In this document: piece after piece, positions 15,051-23,771 of the stretch | How the letters are laid out: every line of letters starts with the position of its first letter | Numbering within the stretch: position 1 is the stretch's first letter | Origin: Anaerostipes butyraticus | GTDB taxonomy: Bacteria; Bacillota; Clostridia; Lachnospirales; Lachnospiraceae | Direction: 5' to 3' | DNA: 64,000 nucleotides | Assembly: GCF_016586355.1 (NCBI RefSeq) | Contig: NZ_BLYI01000009.1 | Span: forward strand, 62,001 to 126,000 | Made by a program: the position numbers and the translations under genes | Notes under the pieces: generated by a model | Told to the model about the DNA's origin: nothing | What the model saw: only the letters and a program-made list of their open reading frames with translations | Database searches by the model: none

Positions 15051-16019
15051 TTATCCTAAATATTTATGAAAGAATTCTTCTATCTTATCAAAAGGAATAA
15101 TATCTGTCTGATCATACAGGTCCGTATGAACTGCATCCGGAATGATCATCAGTTCTTTATTATCTCCTTTCAGTTTTTTGAATGCGTCCTTGCTGAAATA
15201 ACAGGAGTGTGCTTTTTCTCCATGGATCATCAGCACTGCGTTGCGGATTTCATCACTGTAGCTTAAAATCGGCATATTCATAAATGAAAGTGCAGATGTC
15301 GTATTCCATCCATCGTTGGAATTTAAAGAACGTTTGTGGTATCCGCGCTCTGTTTTATAATAGTTATAATAGTCTTTTACAAAAAATGGCGCATCCTCCG
15401 GGAGAGGATCTACGACTCCTCCGGCTCTTTCATAACTTCCATTTTTATAATCTTCGATTCTCTGGGCGTTCAGTGTTTTTCTGAGTTCATAACGTGCGTC
15501 TGCATCCATTGAATCAAAGTATCCCTGCGCATTCACACGGCTCATATCATACATAGTGGAAGTTACCGTTGCCTTAATTCTTGGATCATTTGCCGCCGCA
15601 TTCAGAGCCATGCCGCCCCATCCGCAGATTCCGATGATTCCGATACGTTCCGGATCTACATTTTCCTGTACAGACAAAAAGTCGACTGCCGCAGAAAAAT
15701 CTTCTGTGTTAATGTCCGGAGACGCTACATAACGAGGCTCACCGCCGCTCTCTCCCGTATATGATGGATCAAAAGCAATTGTCAAAAAACCTCTTTCTGC
15801 CATAATCTGCGCATAAAGTCCGGATGCCTGCTCTTTCACCGCTCCAAACGGTCCGCATACTGCAATTGCCGGAAGTTTTCCTTCTGCGTTTTTTGGCTCA
15901 TACAAATCTGCTGCCAGTGTAATTCCATAACGATTATGGAATGTTATTTTACGATGATTAACTTTCTCACTTTTTGGAAAAACTTTGTCCCATTCCTGTG
16001 TTAATGTTAATTCTGCCAT
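15051..16019 (-). CDS. Alpha/beta hydrolase, dienelactone-hydrolase/S9-like (322 aa)
   Basis: An alpha/beta-hydrolase fold is indicated by the N-terminal strand pattern (ITLAADLYEPKN), an oxyanion region (AIAVCGPFGAVKEQ), the nucleophile elbow IGICGWGGMALNAA, and a late His (IPDAVHTDLYD). The usual GxSxG serine is absent; Cys in GICGWGG is the plausible nucleophile. The substrate is unknown. The gene follows a 75-residue protein gene by 23 bp and both are divergent from a LysR regulator. Confidence 0.8.
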   Translation of the reverse strand: MAELTLTQEWDKVFPKSEKVNHRKITFHNRYGITLAADLYEPKNAEGKLPAIAVCGPFGAVKEQASGLYAQIMAERGFLTIAFDPSYTGESGGEPRYVASPDINTEDFSAAVDFLSVQENVDPERIGIIGICGWGGMALNAAANDPRIKATVTSTMYDMSRVNAQGYFDSMDADARYELRKTLNAQRIEDYKNGSYERAGGVVDPLPEDAPFFVKDYYNYYKTERGYHKRSLNSNDGWNTTSALSFMNMPILSYSDEIRNAVLMIHGEKAHSCYFSKDAFKKLKGDNKELMIIPDAVHTDLYDQTDIIPFDKIEEFFHKYLG

Positions 16020-16042
16020 TTTACTTTTCCTTCCTTTCCTTT

Positions 16043-16270
16043 TTATCTGATTTTTCGTTCTTTTTCCATCTGGTAAACTAAGAAATCAAGGCAGTCCACC
16101 TTACTCTGGCTTTCATGAAGCTGATCCATCAAATGGCACCGGTAACATCTGAGAGACCGGATCACATCCTGAATCCGTCCGGCTTCATACATACGGCAGA
16201 TATCTTTCATCTGCCGTTCGCTGCATCCGGCATCTTTAAGATTTTGAATGATATCCTCCATTTTCTTCAT
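16043..16270 (-). CDS. Small conserved protein, operon partner of the hydrolase (75 aa)
   Basis: A charged, helical, soluble protein with three cysteines grouped in SLRCYRCHLMDQ and CSERQMKDICRMY. I know small proteins of this look next to regulators and hydrolases in Lachnospiraceae but no function. It is first in the operon with the hydrolase and lies opposite the LysR gene, so it is probably under the same control. Confidence 0.6.
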   Translation of the reverse strand: MKKMEDIIQNLKDAGCSERQMKDICRMYEAGRIQDVIRSLRCYRCHLMDQLHESQSKVDCLDFLVYQMEKERKIR

Positions 16271-16342
16271 ATGGACCTCCTCCTTTCTTTTTATGCCTTT
16301 ATTATAGGCTCTTGCATTCTTTTCCGCTAATGGTTATTATTT

Positions 16343-16354
16343 ATATCATGATAT
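16343..16354. promoter_or_regulatory. Palindromic operator candidate between hydrolase operon and LysR
   Basis: ATATCATGATAT is a perfect 12-bp palindrome 36 bases before the LysR start codon, inside the 120-bp divergent intergenic region. Its position suits autoregulation and activation of the opposite operon. Confidence 0.45.
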
Positions 16355-16390
16355 GAATTTTGGAAATATCACAGAAAGGCGGCGTACTAT

Positions 16391-17272
16391 ATGGAACTTC
16401 GAACACTTCGCTATTTTCTTGCAATAGCAAGAGAAGAAAATATGACCCGGGCAGCTGAGTCTCTTCATGTCACTCAGCCGGCTTTGTCAAAACAAATGAA
16501 ATCTTTGGAACACGAACTGGGGAAAAAATTATTTATCCGGCACAGCTTTAATATCCAGCTGACAGAGGAAGGCATTCTGCTTCGAAAACGAGCAGAAGAT
16601 CTGATTCGGATGGCAGATAAGATTTCTCAGGAATTTCTCTCTCTGGATGATATTACCGGAGGAGAACTGTATCTCGGACTTGCAGAATCTTACCAGATTC
16701 GGTATCTGGCCAGAGAAATCCGGAAATTCAAAGAATCGTATCCTTCTCTCCACTATCATATTACCAGCGGGGATACCGAACAGGTAACAGAAAAGCTGGA
16801 CAAAGGTCTTCTTGATTTTGCTGTTCTCGCAGAAGAGCCGGACCCTGCAAAATACAACTGTATCTGTTTCCCAGAGTCTGATACATGGGGACTTGTAATG
16901 CCTTTGGATCACCCTCTGGCAAAGAAAAAAGCCATCCATCTGGATGACTTGACCGGCGTTCCTCTCTTTTGTTCCGAACAGGGCTGGACAACAGAAATTA
17001 CCCGCTGGGCCAATGGCCGTATCGATGAGCTTCATCTGGAAGGATCTTTCCGGCTTTCCTACAACGGATCTATTTTTGCAAGAGAAGGACTCGGATGTCT
17101 CCTTACTTATCAGTATCTGATCAATACCAGTCCTGAAAACGGCCTCGTCTTTCGTCCTTTAGCTCCGAAACTTGAAGCTCATATGTATCTGATCTGGAAA
17201 AAATATCAGATTTTTACGCCTATCGCAGATCGATTTCTTCAGGAGATCCGCCGTTCATTTCAGACTCCGTAA
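16391..17272 (+). CDS. LysR-family transcriptional regulator (293 aa)
   Basis: It starts MELRTLRYFLAIAREENMTR and has the LysR helix-turn-helix (RAAESLHVTQPALSKQMKSLE) followed by the effector-binding domain. AAAGGCGG precedes the ATG. It is divergent from the small-protein/hydrolase operon, which is its most likely target. Its 3' end overlaps the end of the convergent ABC permease gene by 18 bp, with no terminator between them, so the transcripts must overlap as antisense. Confidence 0.87.
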   Translation: MELRTLRYFLAIAREENMTRAAESLHVTQPALSKQMKSLEHELGKKLFIRHSFNIQLTEEGILLRKRAEDLIRMADKISQEFLSLDDITGGELYLGLAESYQIRYLAREIRKFKESYPSLHYHITSGDTEQVTEKLDKGLLDFAVLAEEPDPAKYNCICFPESDTWGLVMPLDHPLAKKKAIHLDDLTGVPLFCSEQGWTTEITRWANGRIDELHLEGSFRLSYNGSIFAREGLGCLLTYQYLINTSPENGLVFRPLAPKLEAHMYLIWKKYQIFTPIADRFLQEIRRSFQTP

Positions 17273-17968
17273 TCTCCATGCGCATAAAACGCACATTACT
17301 GCAAAAATCAGGCACATCGGCAGAAAATTTTCCATAAAACTCCCCTCTCCCGTGATCCATCGATATGCCCAGGACGCTGGGAAAAGACCGCCCGCCATTC
17401 TGAGCGTCTTTGGAAGATAACCTGCCGGAAACATAATACCAGACAGCATAATGGACGGCAGAAATACCATCTGTGAAACCATTGGAATTTTTGCCTGATC
17501 CAAAATCCCGCACCCGATCGCAGCGCCGATGCTTAAAGATACCGCAGCAAATACTATTACTTTTCCAAAATATTCTGCCAGATGTTCCGGCAGAGATACA
17601 TCAAAAATCACAGGCGCTGAAAGGCAGATGATCCCACTCAAAATCATCAGATGTATCAGCGAGGCAGCGGCAGAGGAAAGAACTCCATAAGACATCGGAA
17701 TCTGTCCTGCCTTGTACATTTTCCTGATATCCGTTCTATAAATTTCTCCCAGGGAAGGCGGCATTCCGATCACAGCGCCCATACAAACTCCCATGATGGT
17801 CATCGTCGGAATCAGAGTTTCTTTTGTCCACGGCATAACTGACAGAAAGATTTCACCAACCAGCACAAAAAATAAAAGAGGTACAAGGTAACACGTAATC
17901 AGCATATTTTTACTGCGAAGATCCATTTTCCACTGCAGGATAATTCCATAAAAAAATCTTCTCATCAT
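17255..17968 (-). CDS. ABC-2 type transporter permease (237 aa)
   Basis: Six membrane segments, with the ABC-2 pattern of a long first loop (MTIMGVCMGAVIGMPPSLGEIYRTDIRKMYKAG shortened here to its core) and the late FLPSIMLSGIMFPAGYLPKTLR motif seen in drug and natural-product exporters. It overlaps the ATPase gene by ATGA. Together with the ATPase and MerR gene it forms a drug-responsive export operon. The substrate is unknown. Confidence 0.84.
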   Translation of the reverse strand: MMRRFFYGIILQWKMDLRSKNMLITCYLVPLLFFVLVGEIFLSVMPWTKETLIPTMTIMGVCMGAVIGMPPSLGEIYRTDIRKMYKAGQIPMSYGVLSSAAASLIHLMILSGIICLSAPVIFDVSLPEHLAEYFGKVIVFAAVSLSIGAAIGCGILDQAKIPMVSQMVFLPSIMLSGIMFPAGYLPKTLRMAGGLFPASWAYRWITGEGSFMENFLPMCLIFAVMCVLCAWRLRSLK

Positions 17969-18780
17969 TTTTCTTCTCCTTTCATCAGTTCCATAAAATG
18001 CTGTTCCAGAGATCCCCGGCTGATCTGCATGTCCTGGATTTTAAGCTGTCTCTTTTTACAGTCTTCCAGAATCTTCAGCACAGATCCTTCGATATCCTTC
18101 GCCTCATACTTTTTTATCCCTTCTGCTGTCGTAATCTGTATCTGATAACAAGCCCCTGTTTTTCTGGATAATTCCTCTACAGTCCCGCAAAAAAGAACAT
18201 TCCCCTGGTACAGAACCATGATCCGGTCACAGAGGTCTTCTACTTCCCGCATATCATGGCTTGCCAGAAGAATGGTTTTTCCCCTTTGCTTTAACTGACG
18301 GATTTGTTGATGCAGAAGGATCTGCCCTTCGACATCCAGACCTGCTGCAGGTTCATCCAGAAATATAAGATCCGGATTTCCAATCAGAGCCAGCGCAAGA
18401 TGAAGCCTTCGTTTCTGTCCTGTGGACATTTCATGATATATTTTTTCTTCCAATTCACAAATTCCCATTTCTCTTAGGATTTCATTATCTTTTCCGATTT
18501 TTCTCCATCCGGCAATCAATGAAACTGCTTCTTTTCCTTTAATATAGGAAGGAAGTGACGCTGATTGAAGCTGGATTCCAATGGTTCCCTGTATTTCTAT
18601 GATACCGGAATCATAATCTCTCAGCCCTTCCATACATTCCAGCAGCGTTGTTTTGCCTGCTCCATTCATTCCAAGAATTCCAAAAATCTCTCCCTGATAA
18701 ATCTGCAGATTCAGGCGGTTTAATACCTTGTGATTTCCATATTGTTTGTCCAGATCTTTTATCGTTACGACCGGATTCAT
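17965..18780 (-). CDS. ABC transporter ATP-binding protein (271 aa)
   Basis: Walker A is GMNGAGKTTLL, the signature region MSTGQKRRLHLALAL and Walker B LIFLDEPAAGLD, followed by the switch SHDMREVEDLCDR. The C-terminal 70 residues form the accessory region common in DrrA/CcmA-type exporter ATPases. GAGGAGGGATAAGA precedes the start, and the MerR gene stops two bases upstream. The ATPase should energise the ABC-2 permease encoded next. Confidence 0.88.
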   Translation of the reverse strand: MNPVVTIKDLDKQYGNHKVLNRLNLQIYQGEIFGILGMNGAGKTTLLECMEGLRDYDSGIIEIQGTIGIQLQSASLPSYIKGKEAVSLIAGWRKIGKDNEILREMGICELEEKIYHEMSTGQKRRLHLALALIGNPDLIFLDEPAAGLDVEGQILLHQQIRQLKQRGKTILLASHDMREVEDLCDRIMVLYQGNVLFCGTVEELSRKTGACYQIQITTAEGIKKYEAKDIEGSVLKILEDCKKRQLKIQDMQISRGSLEQHFMELMKGEEK

Positions 18781-18782
18781 TC

Positions 18783-19577
18783 TTATCCCTCCTCAAAAGG
18801 ATTTATTCCCTGCTTCATAAACCAGGCCTCCAGTGCTTTTCCTAAATATTCATTTGCCGCTGCCTGCCTCTGTCCCCATTGGTTTCCAATTTTATTTTTA
18901 CCGCCAAATGAAACTAACTGCGGAAGCATTTCCAGATTGCCATCTATAAATTCCATGATCAGATTCCAGAATTCTTTGGCTGTCTCTTCTGCCTCTTTAC
19001 TGTCATATGGAATTTCCTTTTCTTTCATACTGACCGCGTGATCGATCACTCTTTGAAATCTCTTCATAAAACTCAGACCGCTTTTCTGATCAAAACGTTT
19101 TCTGATATAATTCAGCATCTCATCATCAAAATATTTGATCAGCCAGTAATAGTCATTTTTCATTCTGAGGTTTACGATAATATCGGCATATTTTTTAAAA
19201 TCAACTGCATCCATCTGCATGACTTCCTGTTTCAGAGCTTCCATGGCAGTCAGCGACTGTGACAGCCTTTGAATCTCCTCTTTTAACTTTGTTTCCTGAT
19301 CTGTTAATACCTGTACGACCTCTTTCGGCGTTTCCAGAGATGACAGATTCTTTTTGATATCCTCCAGAGAAAATCCCAGAGTCTTCAGCGACATAATTTC
19401 GTGCAGCCTGACCATATCTTTATAAGTATACAGTCTTCTGCCGCCTTCACTGACCGCAGAGGGCGACAGCAGGCCTTTCTTGTCATAGTACTGCAGCGTC
19501 CTTACCGTAGTTCCCATCTTTTTAGCTGTCTCTCCTACCGTCATATATTCTGATGCTGTTTTTATGTCTTTTTGCAT
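18783..19577 (-). CDS. MerR-family regulator with large effector domain (264 aa)
   Basis: A MerR DNA-binding domain lies at residues 10-80 (YMTVGETAKKMGTTVRTLQYYDKKGLL, written here as its key YYDKKGLL and GFSLEDIKK elements). A coiled-coil dimerisation helix follows, then a C-terminal domain of about 140 residues that resembles drug-recognition domains of the TipAS type. It heads the operon with the ABC exporter. Its own promoter has the 19-bp spacer and dyad that MerR proteins unwind, so it is probably autoregulated and drug-inducible. Confidence 0.83.
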   Translation of the reverse strand: MQKDIKTASEYMTVGETAKKMGTTVRTLQYYDKKGLLSPSAVSEGGRRLYTYKDMVRLHEIMSLKTLGFSLEDIKKNLSSLETPKEVVQVLTDQETKLKEEIQRLSQSLTAMEALKQEVMQMDAVDFKKYADIIVNLRMKNDYYWLIKYFDDEMLNYIRKRFDQKSGLSFMKRFQRVIDHAVSMKEKEIPYDSKEAEETAKEFWNLIMEFIDGNLEMLPQLVSFGGKNKIGNQWGQRQAAANEYLGKALEAWFMKQGINPFEEG

Positions 19578-19596
19578 TTAACTACCTCCTGATTTC

Positions 19597-19627
19597 AGTA
19601 TAGCTCATGACCCTGCGTCACAAACAA
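19597..19627 (-). promoter_or_regulatory. MerR-type promoter of the merR-ABC operon
   Basis: On the minus strand TTGTTT and TATACT are separated by 19 bp, the over-long spacing used by MerR activators. The spacer holds the dyad TGACGCAGGGTCA (19608-19620). It lies 20 bases before the MerR start codon. Confidence 0.6.
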
Positions 19628-19670
19628 GAAGTTTTTTGATCGAATGAGAGAAGATCTCTATGAAACAAAA

Positions 19671-19697
19671 AAAGAATCCCCCCGCGAGGATTCTCTT
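19671..19697 (-). terminator. Terminator after the purine permease gene
   Basis: AGAATCC and GGATTCT form a short stem, with A- and T-rich flanks that extend it. It lies just after the permease stop codon. Confidence 0.6.
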
Positions 19698-19704
19698 TTC
19701 TTTT

Positions 19705-21108
19705 TTATTTTGTTTTCTTCTCTTTCGGCAGAAACAGACTTAATAACAGCGAGATCACAAAAACTCCGGCTACCGCATTTCCATTGAAAATATCACCGAC
19801 TGCCTGAGGAAACGCGGAAAAGAAATTGCCGGATGTCTGTGTCAGCCCCACTCCGATGCAAAATGAAAGAGATACGATGATCATTGTCCTGTCATCAAAC
19901 ACACAGTCTTTGAGCATCTTAATGCCTTCATACATAATGGAACCAAACATCATAACCGTACAGCCTCCAAGCACCGCCTGCGGCAGAGAATTAAAAAACG
20001 CTCCCAGCGGCGGGAAAAGAGACGCAAGAATCAGAATCAGCGCTCCTATAAAAATAGTAAACCGGTTAATAACCTTTGTCATCGTAACCAGGCCTACATT
20101 CTGACTGAAGGATGTCAGCGGAGGACATCCAAAACACCCGGAAATCGCGCTGGAAAATCCATCAACTGCCAGAGAACCCTGCAGTTCTTCCATCTTGATA
20201 TCTCTTCCCAGTGCTCCTGTGCATACTGCGGTTGTGGCACCTGTAGTTTCCGCTGCAGAAACCAGAAACACAATGGCAATTGTAAAGAAAGCTCCCAGAT
20301 CAAAGACCGGCTTATGACTCGTAAAAAAGACCAGTTTGGGCAGACTGAAAAATCCGACTTCTTCTATGGTCTGAGAAATTCCAGAAAAATCAATCATTGG
20401 CGCAATGCCGGCTGCCGTGAAAAGAATGGATAAAATATAACCAAAAATCAATCCCACCAGAATATTCAGATTCTTATAGACTCCTTTTAACAGATACCGT
20501 GATACTAAACAGACAATCAAAGTAAATACGCCAACCACAAGATGATACCAGGCTCCGAAGTCCTCAACTCCGCTGCCGCCGCCCCAGGAATCCATTCCTA
20601 CGGACAATAAAGATAAGCCAATGGCAATGACCACGCAGGCCGATACAACCGGCGTCAAAAACCGTTTCCAATATTTTGCGCTTAATCCTACCAGTCCTTC
20701 AAAAATACCTCCTGCTATGACCGCTCCGATCATTCCTTCATATCCCAGTTCCGGATTTGTACATATGATCAGCAGGCTTCCCAGAAATGTAAAACTTACC
20801 CCCATGACGATCGGAAGTTTCGATCCGATTTTCCAGACTGGATACAGCTGCATACAGGTGCCAATTCCAGCAGCAAACATGGCGCACTGCAGCAGCTGAG
20901 TGATTTCGGCGGATGTCAGATGATCTCCGGAACCCCTTACAAGAGCCGCACTGCATACAATTAAAACCGGTGCCAGGTTGGATACAAACATAGCCAGCAC
21001 ATGCTGAAGCCCAAATGGAATTGCCTTGCGCAAAGGAACTCTGCCGTTGAGTTTATAAATATTCTCTTCACTGACCGCAGCAGTTCTCTCTTCTTTGTCA
21101 GGATTCAT
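19705..21108 (-). CDS. NCS2-family xanthine/uric acid-type permease (467 aa)
   Basis: Twelve to fourteen membrane segments with the NCS2 signature QNVGLVTMTK and the substrate-site segment SAAETTGATTA, which favours the purine (xanthine/urate) branch over uracil. The protein should bring purines in by proton symport. It is transcribed alone from a recognisable promoter. I looked for a purine riboswitch in the leader and found none. Confidence 0.87.
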   Translation of the reverse strand: MNPDKEERTAAVSEENIYKLNGRVPLRKAIPFGLQHVLAMFVSNLAPVLIVCSAALVRGSGDHLTSAEITQLLQCAMFAAGIGTCMQLYPVWKIGSKLPIVMGVSFTFLGSLLIICTNPELGYEGMIGAVIAGGIFEGLVGLSAKYWKRFLTPVVSACVVIAIGLSLLSVGMDSWGGGSGVEDFGAWYHLVVGVFTLIVCLVSRYLLKGVYKNLNILVGLIFGYILSILFTAAGIAPMIDFSGISQTIEEVGFFSLPKLVFFTSHKPVFDLGAFFTIAIVFLVSAAETTGATTAVCTGALGRDIKMEELQGSLAVDGFSSAISGCFGCPPLTSFSQNVGLVTMTKVINRFTIFIGALILILASLFPPLGAFFNSLPQAVLGGCTVMMFGSIMYEGIKMLKDCVFDDRTMIIVSLSFCIGVGLTQTSGNFFSAFPQAVGDIFNGNAVAGVFVISLLLSLFLPKEKKTK

Positions 21109-21164
21109 TTTTTTGACCTCTCTTTTCTATCTTTCCTTTTGAAACTCTCTGAGCCTTTGTCTAA

Positions 21165-21193
21165 ATTATACCGATATTCGTCTTTTTCGTAAA
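21165..21193 (-). promoter_or_regulatory. Promoter of the purine permease gene
   Basis: TTTACG and a perfect TATAAT are 17 bp apart on the minus strand, about 55 bases before the start codon. Confidence 0.6.
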
Positions 21194-21256
21194 GTCCGCC
21201 GCAGTGTGATTCTTATGAAATATTTTTATGTCAGGAGAACGCCGTTTTTGTGCAGC

Positions 21257-21294
21257 AAAAAACCGAATGACACATCCTTTGCATCATCCGGTTT
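21257..21294 (-). terminator. Terminator after the flavodoxin gene
   Basis: AAACCGGATGAT pairs with GTCATTCGGTTT on the minus strand and a T run follows. Confidence 0.7.
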
Positions 21295-21304
21295 CATACT
21301 ATTT

Positions 21305-21790
21305 TTAAAGATTGAATGTTTTCAGCCAGTTTTCCAGATTTTCCTTTGTTACTTGTCCATTTAAAAGCTTTCCTTCCTTTATGACAGTGGTATCAGACAC
21401 AGATGGTTTCAATTTTTCTACAGTCTTTCCTAACCCGCTGCCGCCGGATGTAGCAAACAGAATAATCGTTTTTCCTGAAAAATCATATGCTTCGAGAAAT
21501 GTGTTAATGATCGTCGGGGCAACATACCACCAGATCGGAAATCCTAAAAATATTACATCATAAGACGCAATATCTGCATTCTCATCCGCAAGTTCCGGCC
21601 GGGAAGAAGGATCTTTCATCTCAATGCTGCTCCTTGCATTTTTGTCCATCCAGTTTAAATCTGCTTTTGTATACGGCATTTTAGGTTTAATCTCATAAAG
21701 ATCCGCTCCTGCCGCTTCTGCCAGAGTCTTCGCCGCCCGGGCTGTAACACCGCTGGCAGAAAAATATGCTACAAGACTTTTCTTACTCAT
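21305..21790 (-). CDS. Flavodoxin (161 aa)
   Basis: The N-terminus MSKKSLVAYFSASGVTARAAK holds the FMN-phosphate loop (FSASGVTA), followed by FLGFPIWWYVAPTIINTFLE and FATSGGSGLGKTV, which bind the isoalloxazine ring. The length fits a short flavodoxin of the Flavodoxin_4 type used as a low-potential electron carrier or quinone reductase. AAGGAGG precedes the start at 21790; an in-frame reading from 21865 runs through the promoter. Its promoter has MerR-type architecture, so it may respond to redox or chemical stress, though no MerR gene is adjacent. Confidence 0.87.
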   Translation of the reverse strand: MSKKSLVAYFSASGVTARAAKTLAEAAGADLYEIKPKMPYTKADLNWMDKNARSSIEMKDPSSRPELADENADIASYDVIFLGFPIWWYVAPTIINTFLEAYDFSGKTIILFATSGGSGLGKTVEKLKPSVSDTTVIKEGKLLNGQVTKENLENWLKTFNL

Positions 21791-21830
21791 AATGTTCCTC
21801 CTTCTGACTCTGTATCTTGTTCTTATCTCT

Positions 21831-21861
21831 ATGATAAACTTTAAAGTGGACTTTAAGTCAA
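21831..21861 (-). promoter_or_regulatory. MerR-type promoter of the flavodoxin gene
   Basis: TTGACT and TATCAT on the minus strand are spaced by 19 bp, and the spacer contains the perfect dyad TTAAAGT-CC-ACTTTAA (21841-21856). This is the layout of promoters activated by MerR-family proteins. Confidence 0.7.
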
Positions 21862-21871
21862 GCACAAAAAT

Positions 21872-21900
21872 CAGGATGTGAAATTATATTTCACATCCTG
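21872..21900 (-). terminator. Terminator of the heterodimeric ABC exporter operon
   Basis: CAGGATGTGAAA and TTTCACATCCTG form a perfect 12-bp stem with a 5-base loop; five T follow on the minus strand. Confidence 0.85.
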
Positions 21901-21905
21901 GTCTC

Positions 21906-23771
21906 CTACTCCAATTCAAATGCACCTGTATATAAACTGTAATACATACCTTTTTTCCGAATCAATTCATCATGATTCCCCCGTTCCATGATTCTTCCAT
22001 GGTCCAGAACAATGATAGAATCTGAGTTTCTGACAGTTGAAAGCCTGTGGGCAATGACAAATACCGTCCTTCCCTGCATCAGATTGTCCATTCCTGCCTG
22101 AACCAGCGCCTCCGTACGGGTATCGATCGATGAGGTTGCCTCATCCAGGATCATAACCGGAGGATCTGCCACCGCTGCCCGGGCAATGGAAATCAGCTGA
22201 CGCTGCCCCTGGGACAGACCGGAACCATTCTGAGTCAGCATTGTCTCATATCCATCCGGAAGACGGCTGATAAACTCATGGGCATTGGACAATTTGGCCG
22301 CTGCAATGCATTCATTGTCTGAAGCATCCAGTTTTCCATACCGGATATTTTCCATGACCGTTCCTGTAAATAAATTGACATCCTGCAGGACAATTCCAAG
22401 GGAATGCCTCAGATCCGGCTTCTTTATTTTATTGATGTTTATGCCGTCATAGCGGATTTTTCCATCTGCCAGATCATAAAAACGATTGATCAGATTCGTG
22501 ATCGTCGTCTTTCCCGCTCCGGTGGCGCCAACAAAGGCAACTTTTTCTCCTGCCGTTGCGTTCAGGACAATATCATGAAGCACCAGTTTTTCCTTGGTAT
22601 AGCCAAAATCTGCTCCAAGGAACTCGATTTCACCAGTCAGAGGCTGATAGGTCAGTGTTCCATCATGATGCGGATGTTTCCACGCCCAGATTCCGGTGAT
22701 ATCGTCTGTTTCCTCATATTTTCCATTTCGGTTATGAACCCGGACAAGGGTAACATATCCATTGTCCGTCTCTGATTCTTCATCAATCAGCTGGAAAATT
22801 CTCTCCGCACCTGCCAGCGCCATAGCCATCATACTGATCTGCTGGGCAATCTGGGACACCGGCATACAAAAAGTTTTTGACAATGTTAAGAATGCCACGA
22901 TCATTCCGACACTGATATTTCCTATCCCATTCATTGCCAGCATACCGCCGATCAGTGCGATTAACACATACTGAAGATTTCCAATCTGCATGATAGCAGG
23001 CATCAGAATATTTCCAAACTTATTTGCCATGGTCGCATCCCCGCACAGCTGATCATTTTCTTTGTCAAACTGTTTCTTTGCTTCCTCTTCATGACAAAAT
23101 ACTTTGATAACTTTTTGTCCGTTGATCATCTCTTCAACATATCCGGTTACATCCCCCAGAGTTTCCTGCTGCTTCATAAAATATTTCGCACTGGCTCCCC
23201 CAATCTTTCTGGTTACCAGAGCCATAATCACAGTCACCACCAGTACAAGTATGGTCAGCGGAACACTGCTTGCCAGCATAGATCCCAGAATTACAACGAT
23301 CGTAACCACAGCAGAAATAAACTGCGGCAGAGCCTGGGAAATAAACTGTCTCAAAGTATCTGTATCGTTGGTATAATGACTCATAATATCTCCATGGGTA
23401 TGAGTGTCAAAATACCGGATTGGCAGCGTCTGCATGTGAGAAAACATATCATCACGAATCATTTTTAATGTTCCCTGAGATATTTTTACCATAAGACGAT
23501 TATAAATGAATGTGGCCAGCACTCCCATAATATAAATGATCATCATTGTCAGGATTGACCGCAGCAGTCCGTCAAATACCGGATGACTCTGTGTCATCAT
23601 CGGTGTAATATAATCATCAATCAGCATCTGAAGATACAGAGAACTGACAACAACAACTCCGGCACTTACGAGAATGCAAATGACTACTGCAGCAAACATC
23701 AGCTTATGTTTTCCGATAATATAAGACATCAGCCGTCTGCATACTTTTAATATATCGGTCCCTTTCTTCAT
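21906..23771 (-). CDS. ABC exporter half-transporter, canonical ATPase site (621 aa)
   Basis: A six-helix exporter domain (residues 1-340) is followed by an ATPase with Walker A GATGAGKTT, signature LSQGQRQLISIARA, Walker B MILDEATSSID and HRLSTVRNSD. A 30-residue insert (residues 345-375, YVTLVRVHNRNGKYEE onwards) lies between the two domains. It overlaps the upstream partner gene by ATGA and the two should form a heterodimer of the BmrCD/TM287-288 kind, exporting drugs or lipids. This subunit keeps the full catalytic glutamate. Confidence 0.88.
   Translation of the reverse strand: MKKGTDILKVCRRLMSYIIGKHKLMFAAVVICILVSAGVVVVSSLYLQMLIDDYITPMMTQSHPVFDGLLRSILTMMIIYIMGVLATFIYNRLMVKISQGTLKMIRDDMFSHMQTLPIRYFDTHTHGDIMSHYTNDTDTLRQFISQALPQFISAVVTIVVILGSMLASSVPLTILVLVVTVIMALVTRKIGGASAKYFMKQQETLGDVTGYVEEMINGQKVIKVFCHEEEAKKQFDKENDQLCGDATMANKFGNILMPAIMQIGNLQYVLIALIGGMLAMNGIGNISVGMIVAFLTLSKTFCMPVSQIAQQISMMAMALAGAERIFQLIDEESETDNGYVTLVRVHNRNGKYEETDDITGIWAWKHPHHDGTLTYQPLTGEIEFLGADFGYTKEKLVLHDIVLNATAGEKVAFVGATGAGKTTITNLINRFYDLADGKIRYDGININKIKKPDLRHSLGIVLQDVNLFTGTVMENIRYGKLDASDNECIAAAKLSNAHEFISRLPDGYETMLTQNGSGLSQGQRQLISIARAAVADPPVMILDEATSSIDTRTEALVQAGMDNLMQGRTVFVIAHRLSTVRNSDSIIVLDHGRIMERGNHDELIRKKGMYYSLYTGAFELE

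Noticed and set aside
21109-21240. Purine riboswitch before the NCS2 permease
   Set aside because: The aptamer's conserved bases and stems are absent; only an ordinary promoter is seen.
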